Shown: positions 1 through 7,782, counted from the first letter of the stretch. The stretch: DNA of 64,000 nt from Bacillus gaemokensis (GCF_001590835.1 NZ_LTAQ01000069.1:4360-68359), one strand, 5' to 3'. Notes: generated by a model not told the origin, from the sequence alone. Program-made: numbers and translations.

Positions 1-336
1 GAAGTGAAAGAACAGCCAGTAGATGGATATAAAACCAAAATACATGGTTACGACATCACGAATACAAAAATCAAGATTGTAGACCCTAAGGACCCTATAG
101 ACCCTAAGGACCCTATAGACCCTAAGGACCCTAAAAATCCTAAGGACCCTATAGACCCTAAGGACCCTATAGACCCTAAGGATGATATAAAAGTACCACC
201 TACTAAAGAAAGTCATGAGAAGTCATCATGGCTTCCTAAAACAGGAGGAACACCAATTGGGCTTATTTCAGTCGGTGGAGGTATGTTGTTGTTGGTTTGT
301 GGGATAATCCTATTTATTCGTCAACGAGTTCAATAA
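1..336 (+). CDS. LPXTG-anchored surface protein, 3' end only (Cna-B-type repeat protein)
   Basis: The gene enters from upstream and only the last ~111 residues are seen. The first ~23 residues (VKEQPVDGYKTKIHGYDITN) match the end of a Cna protein B-type domain, where a GYxxxxxxYxITNT strand closes the fold. A low-complexity stalk follows, built from DPKDPI hexapeptides encoded by an 18-bp tandem repeat (gaccctaaggaccctata and variants, about 79-180). The C-terminus is a standard sortase signal: LPKTGG, a hydrophobic membrane segment and the charged tail IRQRVQ. Sortase A would link it to peptidoglycan, giving a surface adhesin of the collagen-binding type. Ligand and full length cannot be told. 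Stalk length probably varies between strains because the repeat is near-perfect. Confidence 0.85.
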   Translation, partial: EVKEQPVDGYKTKIHGYDITNTKIKIVDPKDPIDPKDPIDPKDPKNPKDPIDPKDPIDPKDDIKVPPTKESHEKSSWLPKTGGTPIGLISVGGGMLLLVCGIILFIRQRVQ

Positions 337-394
337 TAAAAAAGTTTTAGATTATTCATTGTACGGTAATTCGAATAGTGGTTTAGTCATTCGC

Positions 395-414
395 CAGGTG
401 CTTTTAAGCACCTG
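395..414 (+). terminator. hairpin after the LPXTG gene, possible terminator
   Basis: A perfect 7-bp stem (caggtgc / gcacctg) with a 6-nt loop, followed by an AT-rich run rather than a clean T tract. It lies 59 bp after the stop codon of the surface protein gene. Weak terminator or processing hairpin. Confidence 0.45.
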
Positions 415-489
415 TTATATTATTAAATATAGAATATGGATTTGAGTAGTTAGATATAATTCAATAATACTTTAACTAGGTTTCCCAAA

Positions 490-551
490 AGAATTCTCTC
501 ACTTCAATCATGTGAAGGGCGTAGCTCAACGATAAGTGGGAGAGGAATTTG
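490..551 (+). ncRNA. nested inverted-repeat structure, possibly a mobile-element end
   Basis: An outer stem pairs gaattctctcactt (491-504) with aagtgggagaggaatt (534-549), with a few bulges. Inside it is a small hairpin, cttca / tgaag (502-506 / 513-517), and a short GC-rich stretch (gggcgtagctc). No coding capacity is seen. The layout (terminal multi-stem, then a plain flank) resembles the right ends of IS200/IS605-type elements, but no transposase is left next to it. That assignment is a guess. Confidence 0.25.
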
Positions 552-582
552 GATTATACGAAACATACAGATTAGTTATATA

Positions 583-636
583 AAAAACAAGAAGGTCAAC
601 TCCTTATTTATAAAGAGTTGACCTTCTTGTTTTTTC
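583..636. terminator. strong bidirectional terminator
   Basis: A long near-perfect stem of about 20 bp: aaaaaacaagaaggtcaact at 583 pairs with its complement ending in a T run at ~635. A T run is present in both directions. No intact gene lies close upstream, so it probably belonged to a gene now lost. Confidence 0.8.
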
Positions 637-972
637 AAATGTTGGCCAAATAGTTACAACGCAAGAAGTAACAGAAGAAAATGACCTGCCATATGAATTT
701 AAAGATTTAGCTGGCGATGCCATGGGCAAGGCATCATGGTGTGAATAATTGCAAAAAATGAAATTACATAAAGACTTTTAAGAGTTCTTGTACTAATGGG
801 ATTACGCCCCTTAAAAAATTTCAACAAGGCCATTGCGATTTCCATCATGTTCTCCACTCTAAATATCTTTATATTTCCATTTAAAGATATCATTATAATA
901 CCTTAATTTTACAACAATAGCAATTTATTTGGTTATGCAATATTTCATAGCACATAGATGATGAATTTTTAA

Positions 973-1100
973 GTTCTGTTGCAAAGTTTTTTAACACATA
1001 GAGACATGGGAAATTTGTGGTCAAATTTTATGAAACCGTTAATAAATTTTGTAATTCGTTATACGCCGAAAAGACGGAGTCCGATTGTGGTATTATCCCT
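973..1100 (-). mobile_element. IS6-family (IS240/IS26-like) insertion sequence, right-end remnant
   Basis: The sequence gttctgttgcaaagttt (973-989) matches the well-known terminal inverted repeat of IS6-family elements. On the minus strand, just inside it, is an open stretch ending at 1028 that reads VFSAYNELQNLLTVS. This is the style of an IS6-family transposase C-terminus (FS.YNE.). The reading frame breaks at about 1100, so only the last ~23 codons and one terminal repeat remain. The element is dead. The family call rests on the terminal repeat plus this short tail. Confidence 0.55.
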
Positions 1101-1132
1101 TTTAAGTAGACAGTGTAAAAAGATAATCACTT

Positions 1133-1172
1133 AATTGGGAATAACCTTAAAAAAGGATGTTCCCAATTTTTA
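1133..1172. terminator. hairpin with T run
   Basis: A 9-bp stem (aattgggaa / ttcccaatt) with an 18-nt loop and a T run after 1168. It sits upstream of rap and faces no obvious gene. Likely a leftover terminator. Confidence 0.5.
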
Positions 1173-1354
1173 TTTGTATATCAGAATGAAGATTGAATAC
1201 AGCGAGGAGTTTGATTTTAGAATGCTAAGAGATCTTTTACTTCTATATACAGAATATTCTTGAGAAATAAATATATATTCTTTTTTATGTATTTAAATTT
1301 TGCTATTGTTTATGATAGGAGATTTTTAGTATAAAAAGGATGAGGAGGTTATTT

Positions 1355-2449
1355 ATGAACATTCAAATAAAGGGGAATGAACAAGTAACCCAATTATTAA
1401 ACGAATGGTATGTAGAAATTCGCTCTAGACATTTAGAAAAAGCAACTAACTTAAAACAACAAGTGGGCATAAAAGTTAATGAGATTAAAGAAAGCTCAGA
1501 GTTATTACAGCATTACTTACTTCTTGATTTTCGATATAACTTCTTAATTGATAACTTAGGAGTATTCAAAGATAGTTTTAATAAAATTGATTCTTTAGGT
1601 GTACCAACAAATAGTTCACTAGCTTATTACTACCATTTCTTTAAAGCCATTCATTCGAATGCAATTGGTGAATATAATTTAGCCAAAGAGCACTATGAGA
1701 AGGCTGAAGCTCTTTTGAGACATATTTCTGATGAACTTGAACATGCAGAGTTTTACTATAAATTAGCTACATTCCGTTATCATGTTTATCAAGCATTGTT
1801 AGCAATTACTCATGTAACGAAAGCTAAAGAGATATTCTCTAAATATAATGGTAATGAGCTAAACTTAGCTTTTTGTAATAACCTTTATGGATTAGCGTGT
1901 ATACATTTAAGAGAATGGGAACTAGCAGAAGAACATTTGACTTCTGCAATGGATACTTTTCAGAAGATAGATGAAAAGAAGTTTATTACGATGGTGAAAC
2001 ATAATCTTGGCTTGATGTATGGAAGTCAAGATCATTCAGCTGTAGCTATTCGATATCTTTCTGAGGTGATTGAAAACTCACCAAATCATTATAAAGCTAT
2101 TTTTATTAAAGCGAGAGAACATTTTAAACTAGGAGAAACAAATATTGCTTCAGAGTTAATTGAAAAAGGATTGGACGTCTGTACTAGTTTAGGAAACAAG
2201 CAATACCAATATCGTTTCGGAATTCTTAGAGAGATGAATAAAAAAGTTCCTGCTCAAGAACTAGAAAAATTAATTTTAGTAGGAATGGACTATTTCAAAA
2301 AAGAACAACTATGGGAGTATATTCAAGAATATACTGAAGTAGTGGCTGTTCAGTACCACAATGAAGGTAACTTCGAACAAGGAAGTAAGTACTTTTATTT
2401 AAGTTATGAAGCCAAAAAAGAAATTCATAAAAAGGAGGCACTAAAATGA
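1355..2449 (+). CDS. Rap-type response regulator aspartate phosphatase
   Basis: A 364-residue protein, the usual Rap length. The N-terminal ~70 residues form the three-helix region (NEWYVEIRSRHLEKATNLKQ) and the rest is a run of TPR helices (for example YNLAKEHYEKAEALL and LREWELAEEHLTSAMDTF). Rap proteins dephosphorylate Spo0F or block DNA-binding response regulators, and are switched off by a short re-imported Phr peptide. The start at 1355 is chosen because the AGGAGG ribosome site lies at 1343-1348, just inside the alternative ATG at 1340. The stop overlaps the start of a phr gene by 4 nt (ATGA), the classic rap-phr arrangement. Which regulator it acts on cannot be told from sequence. It lies in an accessory region, so it may be strain-specific. 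Confidence 0.9.
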   Translation: MNIQIKGNEQVTQLLNEWYVEIRSRHLEKATNLKQQVGIKVNEIKESSELLQHYLLLDFRYNFLIDNLGVFKDSFNKIDSLGVPTNSSLAYYYHFFKAIHSNAIGEYNLAKEHYEKAEALLRHISDELEHAEFYYKLATFRYHVYQALLAITHVTKAKEIFSKYNGNELNLAFCNNLYGLACIHLREWELAEEHLTSAMDTFQKIDEKKFITMVKHNLGLMYGSQDHSAVAIRYLSEVIENSPNHYKAIFIKAREHFKLGETNIASELIEKGLDVCTSLGNKQYQYRFGILREMNKKVPAQELEKLILVGMDYFKKEQLWEYIQEYTEVVAVQYHNEGNFEQGSKYFYLSYEAKKEIHKKEALK

Positions 2450-2580
2450 AGAAGACAATAGTTAACTTAATGGGAGCTTTAACAATTTTCACTCTAACGT
2501 TTGGAGTGTATACTTCGGTAGAGAATCAACAAATTATGAGTCCAGTGAAAACAATGGCAGATGGAGACACTGGTGGTTGA
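2446..2580 (+). CDS. Phr-type signalling pro-peptide for the adjacent Rap
   Basis: A 44-residue ORF (MKKTIVNLMGALTIF...) that overlaps the rap stop by 4 nt and is preceded by an aaaggagg site. It has a lysine-rich N-terminus and a hydrophobic export segment (to about residue 24). The C-terminal tail ends MADGDTGG. Mature Phr signals are 5-7 residues, cut from or near the C-terminus. GDTGG or ADGDTGG would be the predicted signal. It closely resembles the GHTGG pentapeptide that I recall for a B. anthracis plasmid Rap-Phr pair. It is exported, trimmed, taken up by Opp and bound by the Rap TPR domain. Confidence 0.85.
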   Translation: MKKTIVNLMGALTIFTLTFGVYTSVENQQIMSPVKTMADGDTGG

Positions 2581-2602
2581 TCTCTTAATTAAAGAACTAA
2601 CA

Positions 2603-2632
2603 GGAGCAAGGAGAAATCCTTGCTTTTTTAAT
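2603..2632 (+). terminator. rap-phr terminator
   Basis: Stem agcaagga / tccttgct with a GAAA tetraloop (2605-2624) and a T6 tract, 25 bp after the phr stop. Confidence 0.85.
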
Positions 2633-2678
2633 AGTTTGATTTGAATTGTAATAGTTTTCTCATAGTTGTATAGCGAAT

Positions 2679-2717
2679 AAAAAAGGGCTATTTCGAATGA
2701 TGAAATAGCCCTTTTAA
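2679..2717. terminator. bidirectional terminator
   Basis: Stem of about 15 bp (aaaaagggctatttc / gaaatagcccttttt-like) with A and T runs on both sides. Confidence 0.75.
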
Positions 2718-3044
2718 GTTATTGTATTTAATGTGGTATGTTACTTTTAACTTGGTGTCTTTAAGTTTTGATGCTACTAAAGTACATGACCCCGACCCAG
2801 CGAATGCCATCCTGTCAATCTCTGGATGTAATGGCACGCTGTCATTATATGTATCAAATGATATAGAAACTGAAAAAAGTAAAGCTCAAAAATATGGTTA
2901 TCTAAATAAGTGGGGAGAAGATGAAAGATGAAGAAAAAAATATTTTAACCTCCAATTAGATAATCAATAGCTCCTAAAAAATTGATGAACCCTACTTTAA
3001 ATAGAAGAGAAGTTTTATTAATGTTAGGAGCAAGTTGTAATGAT

Positions 3045-3076
3045 AACCCGACCATATTACTTGGTCGGGTTTTTAC
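3045..3076 (+). terminator. intrinsic terminator
   Basis: Stem aacccgacca / tggtcgggtt (3045-3054 / 3062-3071) followed by T5. It ends whatever transcript crosses 2720-3040. Confidence 0.75.
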
Positions 3077-3303
3077 TTATTTGGGCATCTTTTTTCAGCA
3101 TATCTGTGTACAGAAGACTTATGAAGCGGTTCTTTTAGTCATTTTTCATAAAATTGGTTAATGCGGTTTAATTCCTTGATTTCCTCTAAAGGAGTAAGAG
3201 TTTGTTGTTTTTTACGCATTAATTTGATTTTTTATGGAAAGATATGTTAGCAGATATACGAATTGAATGCTCTATTTTTTAGAGGATGAAAGGAGAGGGT
3301 TAT

Positions 3304-3573
3304 ATGGAAAAGATTGAAATAGGCGAAATTTTTACCCTTAGCGATGAGAGTGGTCAGGAGCAGGAAGTTGAAGTGCTGGGAACGATGAATGTTGAAGGAG
3401 TACAATACATTGCTGTCGGCTTTGTAGAAGACATTCAAAAGGAAACAGATGAAGACATTGATATCTTCTTTTTAAGAGTAGAACATGATGATGAATTTTC
3501 ATACATTGAGAGTGACAAAGAGTTTGAAAAAGTGTCTGCTGCGTTTGAGGAAATTATGGATGAGCAAGATTGA
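3304..3573 (+). CDS. DUF1292 (YrzB-like) protein
   Basis: An 89-residue acidic cytoplasmic protein: MEKIEIGEIFTLSDESGQEQ, then VEVLGTMNVEGVQYIAVGFVED and a very acidic C-terminal half (QKETDEDIDIFFLRVEHDDE). This is the YrzB/DUF1292 pattern, a small protein found in Firmicutes near ruvX/mreB-type loci and of unknown function. The start at 3304 follows an AGGAGAGG site; an in-frame ATG at 3286 precedes that site and is rejected. Here it stands alone in an accessory region, so it may be an extra paralogue. A terminator follows at 3590. Confidence 0.75.
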   Translation: MEKIEIGEIFTLSDESGQEQEVEVLGTMNVEGVQYIAVGFVEDIQKETDEDIDIFFLRVEHDDEFSYIESDKEFEKVSAAFEEIMDEQD

Positions 3574-3589
3574 TATTGGTAAACACAAG

Positions 3590-3616
3590 AGAGGGATACA
3601 TACAGGCCCTCTTTTG
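3590..3616 (+). terminator. terminator of the DUF1292 gene
   Basis: Stem agaggg / ccctct with an 11-nt loop and a T run at 3612-3615. Confidence 0.6.
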
Positions 3617-3673
3617 CGTATATATAGTTAGGAAAACATTTCTAATTATTTTTATACAAGTGGTGGAAAAGAT

Positions 3674-3748
3674 ATGTTTGAAATGTTATTTAAAGCGTGT
3701 AATGATGCTTTAGAAATGGAAGTTGATTTGGAAATAGAGACTTTATAA
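3674..3748 (+). CDS. 24-residue small ORF, unrecognised
   Basis: ATG at 3674 preceded by gtggaaaag (a weak ribosome site), encoding MFEMLFKACNDALEMEVDLE and four more residues, and closely followed by a strong terminator at 3752. Short, acidic, no family known to me. The terminator hints that the region is transcribed. It could equally be the broken end of a phage gene. Confidence 0.25.
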   Translation: MFEMLFKACNDALEMEVDLEIETL

Positions 3749-3751
3749 ATA

Positions 3752-3790
3752 GGAAAGAGCATATGTTTTATGACATGTGCTCTTTCTTAT
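3752..3790 (+). terminator. intrinsic terminator
   Basis: Stem gaaagagcatatgt / acatgtgctctttc with one G:T pair and a short loop, then TTATTTAT. Confidence 0.7.
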
Positions 3791-3825
3791 TTATAGGCAT
3801 AGAAATACTTGGTTTTATACTATAA

Positions 3826-4121
3826 GGTGAGGAATACCAAGACAATGACTTGGTGATGTGTACTCCTTCTGGAACACCAATTAATCCAGCTAACGTTAGA
3901 AGAAGTTTAAACGATTTGATTGAGAAAGCGGCTGTTCCGAAGATTCGATTCCATGATTTACGTCATACACATGCGACTTTACTACTAGCTAAAGGTGTGA
4001 ATGTGAAGGTGATTTCTAAGCGATTAGACATAGCAATATCAAAATCACATTAGACACATACTCACATGTCTTACCAACGATGCAAGAAGATGCAGTTAAC
4101 AAAATAGAAGAGATTTTGTAG
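3826..4121 (+). pseudogene. tyrosine recombinase (phage-type integrase), truncated and frameshifted
   Basis: Only the C-terminal ~98 residues of a tyrosine integrase remain. The fragment opens GEEYQDNDLVMCTPSGTPI after an in-frame stop. It keeps the HxxR box (FHDLRHTHATLL) and then shifts frame at about 4021-4030, where cgattagacatagc lacks one G. In the other frame it continues as HSNIKITLDTYSHVLPTM (with the catalytic tyrosine) and ends at 4121. Both the catalytic N-half and the reading frame are lost, so it is inactive. It lies ~100 bp from tRNA-Val, the usual attachment target of such elements, so it is probably the last trace of an integrated element. Confidence 0.85.
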
Positions 4122-4174
4122 GGAATGTGACCAATTCTGTGACCACTAGGGTTGTAGAATGCGAGTTCAAACAA

Positions 4175-4215
4175 ATAAAAACCGCATCAAACGTTGATTT
4201 GACACGGTTTCTGTA
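4175..4215. terminator. hairpin after the integrase remnant
   Basis: Outer stem aaaccg / cggttt with an inner atcaa / ttgat pairing and T-rich flanks. It could end the integrase transcript on + and the tRNA transcript on -. Confidence 0.6.
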
Positions 4216-4220
4216 TTTTA

Positions 4221-4294
4221 TGACCCCGGAGAGGTTCGAACTCACGACCTCCACCCTGTCAAGATGGCGCTCTCCCTGCTGAGCTACGGGATCA
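4221..4294 (-). tRNA. tRNA-Val(GAC)
   Basis: On the minus strand a full cloverleaf can be folded. The acceptor TGATCCC pairs with GGGGTCA (one G:T). The D-arm contains AGCTCAGCAGGGAGAGC. The anticodon stem CCATC / GGTGG encloses loop TTGACAG with anticodon GAC. The T-arm is GTGAG TTCGAAC CTCTC. It is 74 nt without an encoded CCA. GAC reads valine GUC/GUU. It stands alone rather than in a tRNA cluster. The neighbouring integrase remnant makes it a candidate attachment site. Confidence 0.93.
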
Positions 4295-4632
4295 TGATAA
4301 ACGTTGATGTATCAACATCTTTATTGTTTCTATTATAAATGAAATGATGTAAACTCTACAAGACTTTTTATTCTTAATATTTCAAAAATATTGGATGTTG
4401 TTTTCTATTTTTTGTAGTAATTTATGAGTATATGACGTTTGATGCTTAATATCCGACTTGCTTTAGGTACTGAATGTTATAAAATTTTTCTCGTTTTGCT
4501 AACAGCTATAATTTTTCGTTGTCGCTTTTTATATGTTTAATTAAATGAAAATAAAATATTAAGTTTACTATTACATAATTTCAAATCAATATAATTTGAA
4601 TAATAGATGAATGAACGGGGAAGAGTATTACA
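4295..4632. other. AT-rich non-coding stretch
   Basis: 338 bp between tRNA-Val and the broken gene. It holds a small inverted repeat (gttgat/atcaac, 4304-4318) and possible promoter-like AT tracts. I see no gene. Confidence 0.6.
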
Positions 4633-5170
4633 ATGATAAAAAAAGTAATTGCTTTTGTTAGTGGAGGTCTTGTTTTATTAGGATTGATATTGGGTGGCAT
4701 CATGTTATTTAAATGCAACAGATAAAAAAGAAACGAAAGCTGAAAAGACTGAGCCAACTAAAGAGGTGGATAAATCAAAAGATATTGGAATGAAGATAAG
4801 AGAAACGCATAGTGATTTGAATAATATTACAGGTTGGGAAAAGCATGAGAATTTTGAGAAGACGGATGCTCCAGCTTGGGAAGAGAATAAATAGGGTTTC
4901 AAATTAATTGAAACAACTTTAAAAGAAGCTGTTTCATTATGTAAAGGTGATCTAAAAGAAGATTTGGAACGAGCTAGAAAATTGCTTGGTATTTCAATTC
5001 AAAATTATGATACAACAGCTTTAGTATATGTTCACCGTATTTTACATGATCTTGATATTGGACAAAACGGATTGAAAGTGGGCTATATGTTTAACAGTGC
5101 AAAAGCTGGTGCTGGAAATGCTAGTGAAATACCTGTTTATGATGAATATATCAAGCAACACGGCAAATAA
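4633..5170 (+). pseudogene. broken membrane-anchored protein gene, family unknown
   Basis: ATG at 4633 starts a membrane or signal segment (MIKKVIAFVSGGLVLLGLIL) in frame 1. The frame shifts near 4695-4720. The second frame continues with a lysine- and glutamate-rich linker (TDKKETKAEKTEPTKEVDKS), then a folded-looking region interrupted by an in-frame TAG at 4892-4894. It resumes in the same frame without a gap (LIETTLKEAVSLCKGDLKED ... VHRILHDLDIGQNGLKVGYM) and ends at 5170. One frameshift plus one nonsense codon mean no full product. The intact form would be a ~180-residue anchored extracytoplasmic protein. I do not recognise the family. Confidence 0.7.
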
Positions 5171-5469
5171 AAATGAGATGTATAGTTATTTTTGGGAATA
5201 TTGAGCTAGAATTCTTGATTGATTTATGTGTATGTAAGGGGAAAGCTCTGAAGAAGCAGCGGATAATCGCTTAATAGATTTACTGATTGATGAGAAGGAT
5301 AAGAAAGAATGAGTCCTTCTTCTTTTCACGTATATGATCATGTTCTTTCTTGTAAAATTATGATATAGTGAAAAATGATGATTCATTTTCCATTTAAATA
5401 CCAATTCAGGGGTTTGGTTGGTAGAGAATATATATACGGCATAAAAGAAAATTGAAGAGGGAGAGTCGT
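5171..5469. other. short gene-tail remnant and leader of the carboxypeptidase gene
   Basis: Includes an open stretch with no start codon (5241-5312) that reads ESSEEAADNRLIDLLIDEKD and then stops. It is probably the 3' tail of a lost gene. A run of codons without a promoter follows, then the ribosome site of the carboxypeptidase. Confidence 0.4.
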
Positions 5470-6735
5470 ATGGTAAATTGTAAGAAGATTATGGTTTTTA
5501 TTTTGTCTATTAATTTATTCTTTTTAGCACCTATGACAATGTATGCTGAAACTGGGGCCGAATCAGTGACAGTACCTGCAGATGGACAAGGGCCAAATGT
5601 GTTTGGGCAGTTTGCGGTTTCAATTGATGCGAAAACAGGGGATGTATTATACGACAAAAATGCACATCAACAGGCATTTCCAGCAAGTATAACGAAAGTG
5701 TTGACTGCGCTTCTATTAATGGAGCATGTGAAGCCTGAGGAGCAATTTACGTTTTCACAATTGGCATTAGATCAGGAGAAGAGTAATTATCAGCTTGAAT
5801 TTCAAGTAGGAGAGACTGTGAATCGTAATACAGCACTGATGATTTTAATGGTACTAAGTGCGAATGATATTGCCTATGCGATTGGTGAGCGTATTGGGGG
5901 AAATATAGAAAACTTTGCAAATATGATGAATGAGAAGGCGAAGCAGCTTGGAGCAAAGGATAGTCATTTTGTAACGCCAAATGGTTTGCATGATCCGAAT
6001 CATTATACGACAGCATATGATATGGCAATGATTACGAGAGGGATTCAAAAATATCCTGAAATTTTACAAGCGATGAACACAAAACGAACAACTGTTACAA
6101 CATCAAGACAAACAGTTTCTATTTTAAACAAGGCTAACTATTTTGAAAATCCATATAATATTGGTGGAAAAACCGGTTTTACAAATGAAGCACGTAATAC
6201 ACTTGTTTTATTAAATGAAAAAGATGGGAATCGAATTATAAATGTAGTAATGGCTTCACAAAAACCAGAGATTTACGAGGATATGCGTCAAATTGCTGAA
6301 CATTCGTTTCCTCAATTTGCGAAGCAGACTGTACTTGATAAAACGAATTGGCGGCAGCAAGCAACATATTTAGAGAAAGACATAGATTGTGAACTTGAAA
6401 GAAATGCAGAGCTAATATTGAAGAAGGATGAAGGAAAGAATGTTCAGGCAATCTTTAGGAAAGCTACAGTTGATAAAGAAATGTTATATAAAAGAGGTAT
6501 CCATCGCGGTGATGTAGTTGGAACAGTGGATGTAAAGAAGAATAATCAAGTATTACAAAGTATTAATGTACTTGCGAAAGAGGATGTTTCATTTAAAATG
6601 TCGAAACCAGAAATAGAGAAAAAACAACCAGTGTTTTCCTATTCTTTGCTGATATGGGGCATACTAGGATTTTTATTTGTAGTGTGTATAGGCTTGGTCA
6701 TTTTAAAAAGAAAACATAATGAAAAAATTATGTAA
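5470..6735 (+). CDS. D-alanyl-D-alanine carboxypeptidase (S11 family, PBP5-like)
   Basis: A 421-residue precursor with a signal peptide (residues ~1-26, ending TMYAE). It has the three penicillin-binding motifs: SITK with active Ser at ~73, SAN in MVLSANDIAYAI, and KTG in IGGKTGFTNEA. A PBP5 C-terminal beta domain follows (~290-375), then a C-terminal membrane helix (SYSLLIWGILGFLFVVCIGL). It trims the terminal D-Ala of peptidoglycan stem peptides on the outer face of the membrane. ATG 5470 is preferred because gagggag lies 7 nt upstream; a TTG at 5452 precedes that site. The C-terminal transmembrane helix, rather than an amphipathic tail, resembles DacF/YclM-type enzymes. Confidence 0.9.
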   Translation: MVNCKKIMVFILSINLFFLAPMTMYAETGAESVTVPADGQGPNVFGQFAVSIDAKTGDVLYDKNAHQQAFPASITKVLTALLLMEHVKPEEQFTFSQLALDQEKSNYQLEFQVGETVNRNTALMILMVLSANDIAYAIGERIGGNIENFANMMNEKAKQLGAKDSHFVTPNGLHDPNHYTTAYDMAMITRGIQKYPEILQAMNTKRTTVTTSRQTVSILNKANYFENPYNIGGKTGFTNEARNTLVLLNEKDGNRIINVVMASQKPEIYEDMRQIAEHSFPQFAKQTVLDKTNWRQQATYLEKDIDCELERNAELILKKDEGKNVQAIFRKATVDKEMLYKRGIHRGDVVGTVDVKKNNQVLQSINVLAKEDVSFKMSKPEIEKKQPVFSYSLLIWGILGFLFVVCIGLVILKRKHNEKIM

Positions 6736-6785
6736 CAAAAGTATTTTTCTATTTTTGTTGATTTTTATGAGATGTACATTATAAT

Positions 6786-6811
6786 AGAACAAGATGTTCT
6801 TAAAAAAGAAC
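6786..6811 (+). promoter_or_regulatory. SinR operator upstream of sipW
   Basis: Three half sites: agaac (6786-6790), gttct (6796-6800) and agaac (6807-6811). The last two form the 16-bp inverted repeat GTTCTTAAAAAAGAAC. SinR of Bacillus recognises GTTCTYT-type half sites. It lies 60-85 bp before sipW. Function inferred from the motif. Confidence 0.7.
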
Positions 6812-6870
6812 AAAGCGATAAGATGTGTAATTACATCAATATATTAATTCATTTGAAAGGAATGAGAACA

Positions 6871-7446
6871 ATGAAATTATTTCTGAAAATTGTTAGCAAT
6901 ATTGTCTCATTTGTCCTGTTTATTACTATGGTGACCTTGGCGTTTTTTGTAATTTCGTCTAAGGCAAGTGGTGGAGAACCAACTATAATGGGATACCAGT
7001 TTAAGACCGTACTTTCTGGATCGATGGAACCAACTTTCTATACAGGGTCAATTATCGCAATTAGTCCAACTAAAGATGGTTCTAAATATCAAAAAGGTGA
7101 CGTTATTACTTTTAAAGATAAAGAAGAGAAAATTATAACTCACCGTATTATCAAAGTGAATAATGTAAATGGAAAAGTAACATATGAAACAAAAGGGGAT
7201 AATAACAACGGGGCAGATTTAGAAGCGGTTCTCGCAGAAAATGTGTTAGGAAAATATGAGGATATTACAGTTCCTTATGTTGGATATGGACTAGATTATG
7301 CAAACTCTAAGGCTGGAGCTGCATTGTTATTAATTGTACCTGGGATATTATTACTTGGTTATTCTGCATTTTCTATCTTTGGAGCAATTAGACAAATTGA
7401 TAATGAGAAAAAGAGCAAAAGTACAGATGCAGGACAATCAATGTAA
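6871..7446 (+). CDS. sipW: ER-type signal peptidase I SipW
   Basis: A 191-residue membrane protease. Helix 1 spans residues ~5-30. The catalytic Ser box VLSGSMEPTF puts Ser at ~51. The general-base region reads IITHRIIKV with His at ~91 where bacterial-type enzymes have Lys, and this Ser/His pair is the mark of SipW and eukaryotic/archaeal signal peptidases. GDNN and a second membrane segment near 155-180 follow. SipW processes TasA/CalY precursors, and three such genes lie immediately downstream. The start at 6871 follows GAAAGGAATGAG; earlier in-frame starts lack a ribosome site and would run through the SinR operator. Confidence 0.93.
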   Translation: MKLFLKIVSNIVSFVLFITMVTLAFFVISSKASGGEPTIMGYQFKTVLSGSMEPTFYTGSIIAISPTKDGSKYQKGDVITFKDKEEKIITHRIIKVNNVNGKVTYETKGDNNNGADLEAVLAENVLGKYEDITVPYVGYGLDYANSKAGAALLLIVPGILLLGYSAFSIFGAIRQIDNEKKSKSTDAGQSM

Positions 7447-7465
7447 ATTCTTTTGAAGAAAAGCA

Positions 7466-7497
7466 GAAAACGACTATTACGATAGTCGTTTTTTTGT
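7466..7497 (+). terminator. sipW terminator
   Basis: Stem aacgactat / atagtcgtt with a short loop and T7. Its presence means tasA has its own promoter or relies on read-through. Confidence 0.75.
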
Positions 7498-7601
7498 TTG
7501 TATATATACAAATTGTGAATATTTATTGAAAATCGTTGAATTTTAATTAAAAAATATAAAAATATATCGAAATAGGGGTTTTCTTTTTCGAAACTGTTCG
7601 T

Positions 7602-7633
7602 TATAATGCAAATATAAGTTCTTAATAAAGAAC
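7602..7633 (+). promoter_or_regulatory. tasA promoter -10 and SinR operator
   Basis: TATAAT at 7602-7607, flanked on its left by gttcg, with the perfect inverted repeat GTTCTTAATAAAGAAC at 7618-7633, about 11 nt after the -10. Binding there would block the start region. Confidence 0.75.
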
Positions 7634-7782
7634 GAAACTGAATAATGCTTTCTTATAATAATTTTGTAGAATGTTGAAAGTAGTACTAGCTCATAAATCT
7701 TTAATTTTTTATATTAAGTTTTTGATTTATAAAGAATTTGATTTATGAATTATGAAATGGTTTTATTCTCTTTTGGTTGCGC

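Larger units (their letters stand above)
337..1354. other. long non-coding stretch with element remnants
   Basis: Between the surface protein and rap I see no intact gene. The stretch holds the 395-414 hairpin, the nested structure at 490-551, the terminator at 583-636, a short open stretch reading EFKDLAGDAMGKASWCE before a stop near 747 (unrecognised, perhaps a gene tail), an IS6-family remnant at 973-1100 and a hairpin at 1133-1172. The mix of orphan terminators and gene ends indicates deletion and insertion history. Confidence 0.7.
2581..3303. other. non-coding stretch with three terminators
   Basis: Three intrinsic terminators (2603, 2679, 3045) lie between phr and the DUF1292 gene. Open frames in 2700-2990 exist on both strands (about 60-70 codons), but none has a ribosome site or a recognisable family. 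I see no gene I can defend. The orphan terminators suggest genes have been lost here. Confidence 0.55.

Noticed and set aside
79-180. 18-bp repeats considered as CRISPR or origin iterons
   Set aside because: They encode the DPKDPI stalk of the surface protein in frame, without spacers.
699-893. 64-codon minus-strand frame
   Set aside because: No similarity recognised and no promoter or ribosome site.
2722-2931. 69-codon open frame (+), with a comparable open frame on the opposite strand
   Set aside because: No ribosome site, no recognisable family, and both strands are equally open. Composition does not favour either.
2947-3067. Minus-strand peptide of ~33 residues ending FINFLGAIDYLIGG
   Set aside because: Its only ATG lies inside the terminator hairpin at 3045-3076 and there is no ribosome site. 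Possibly a gene tail, not defensible.
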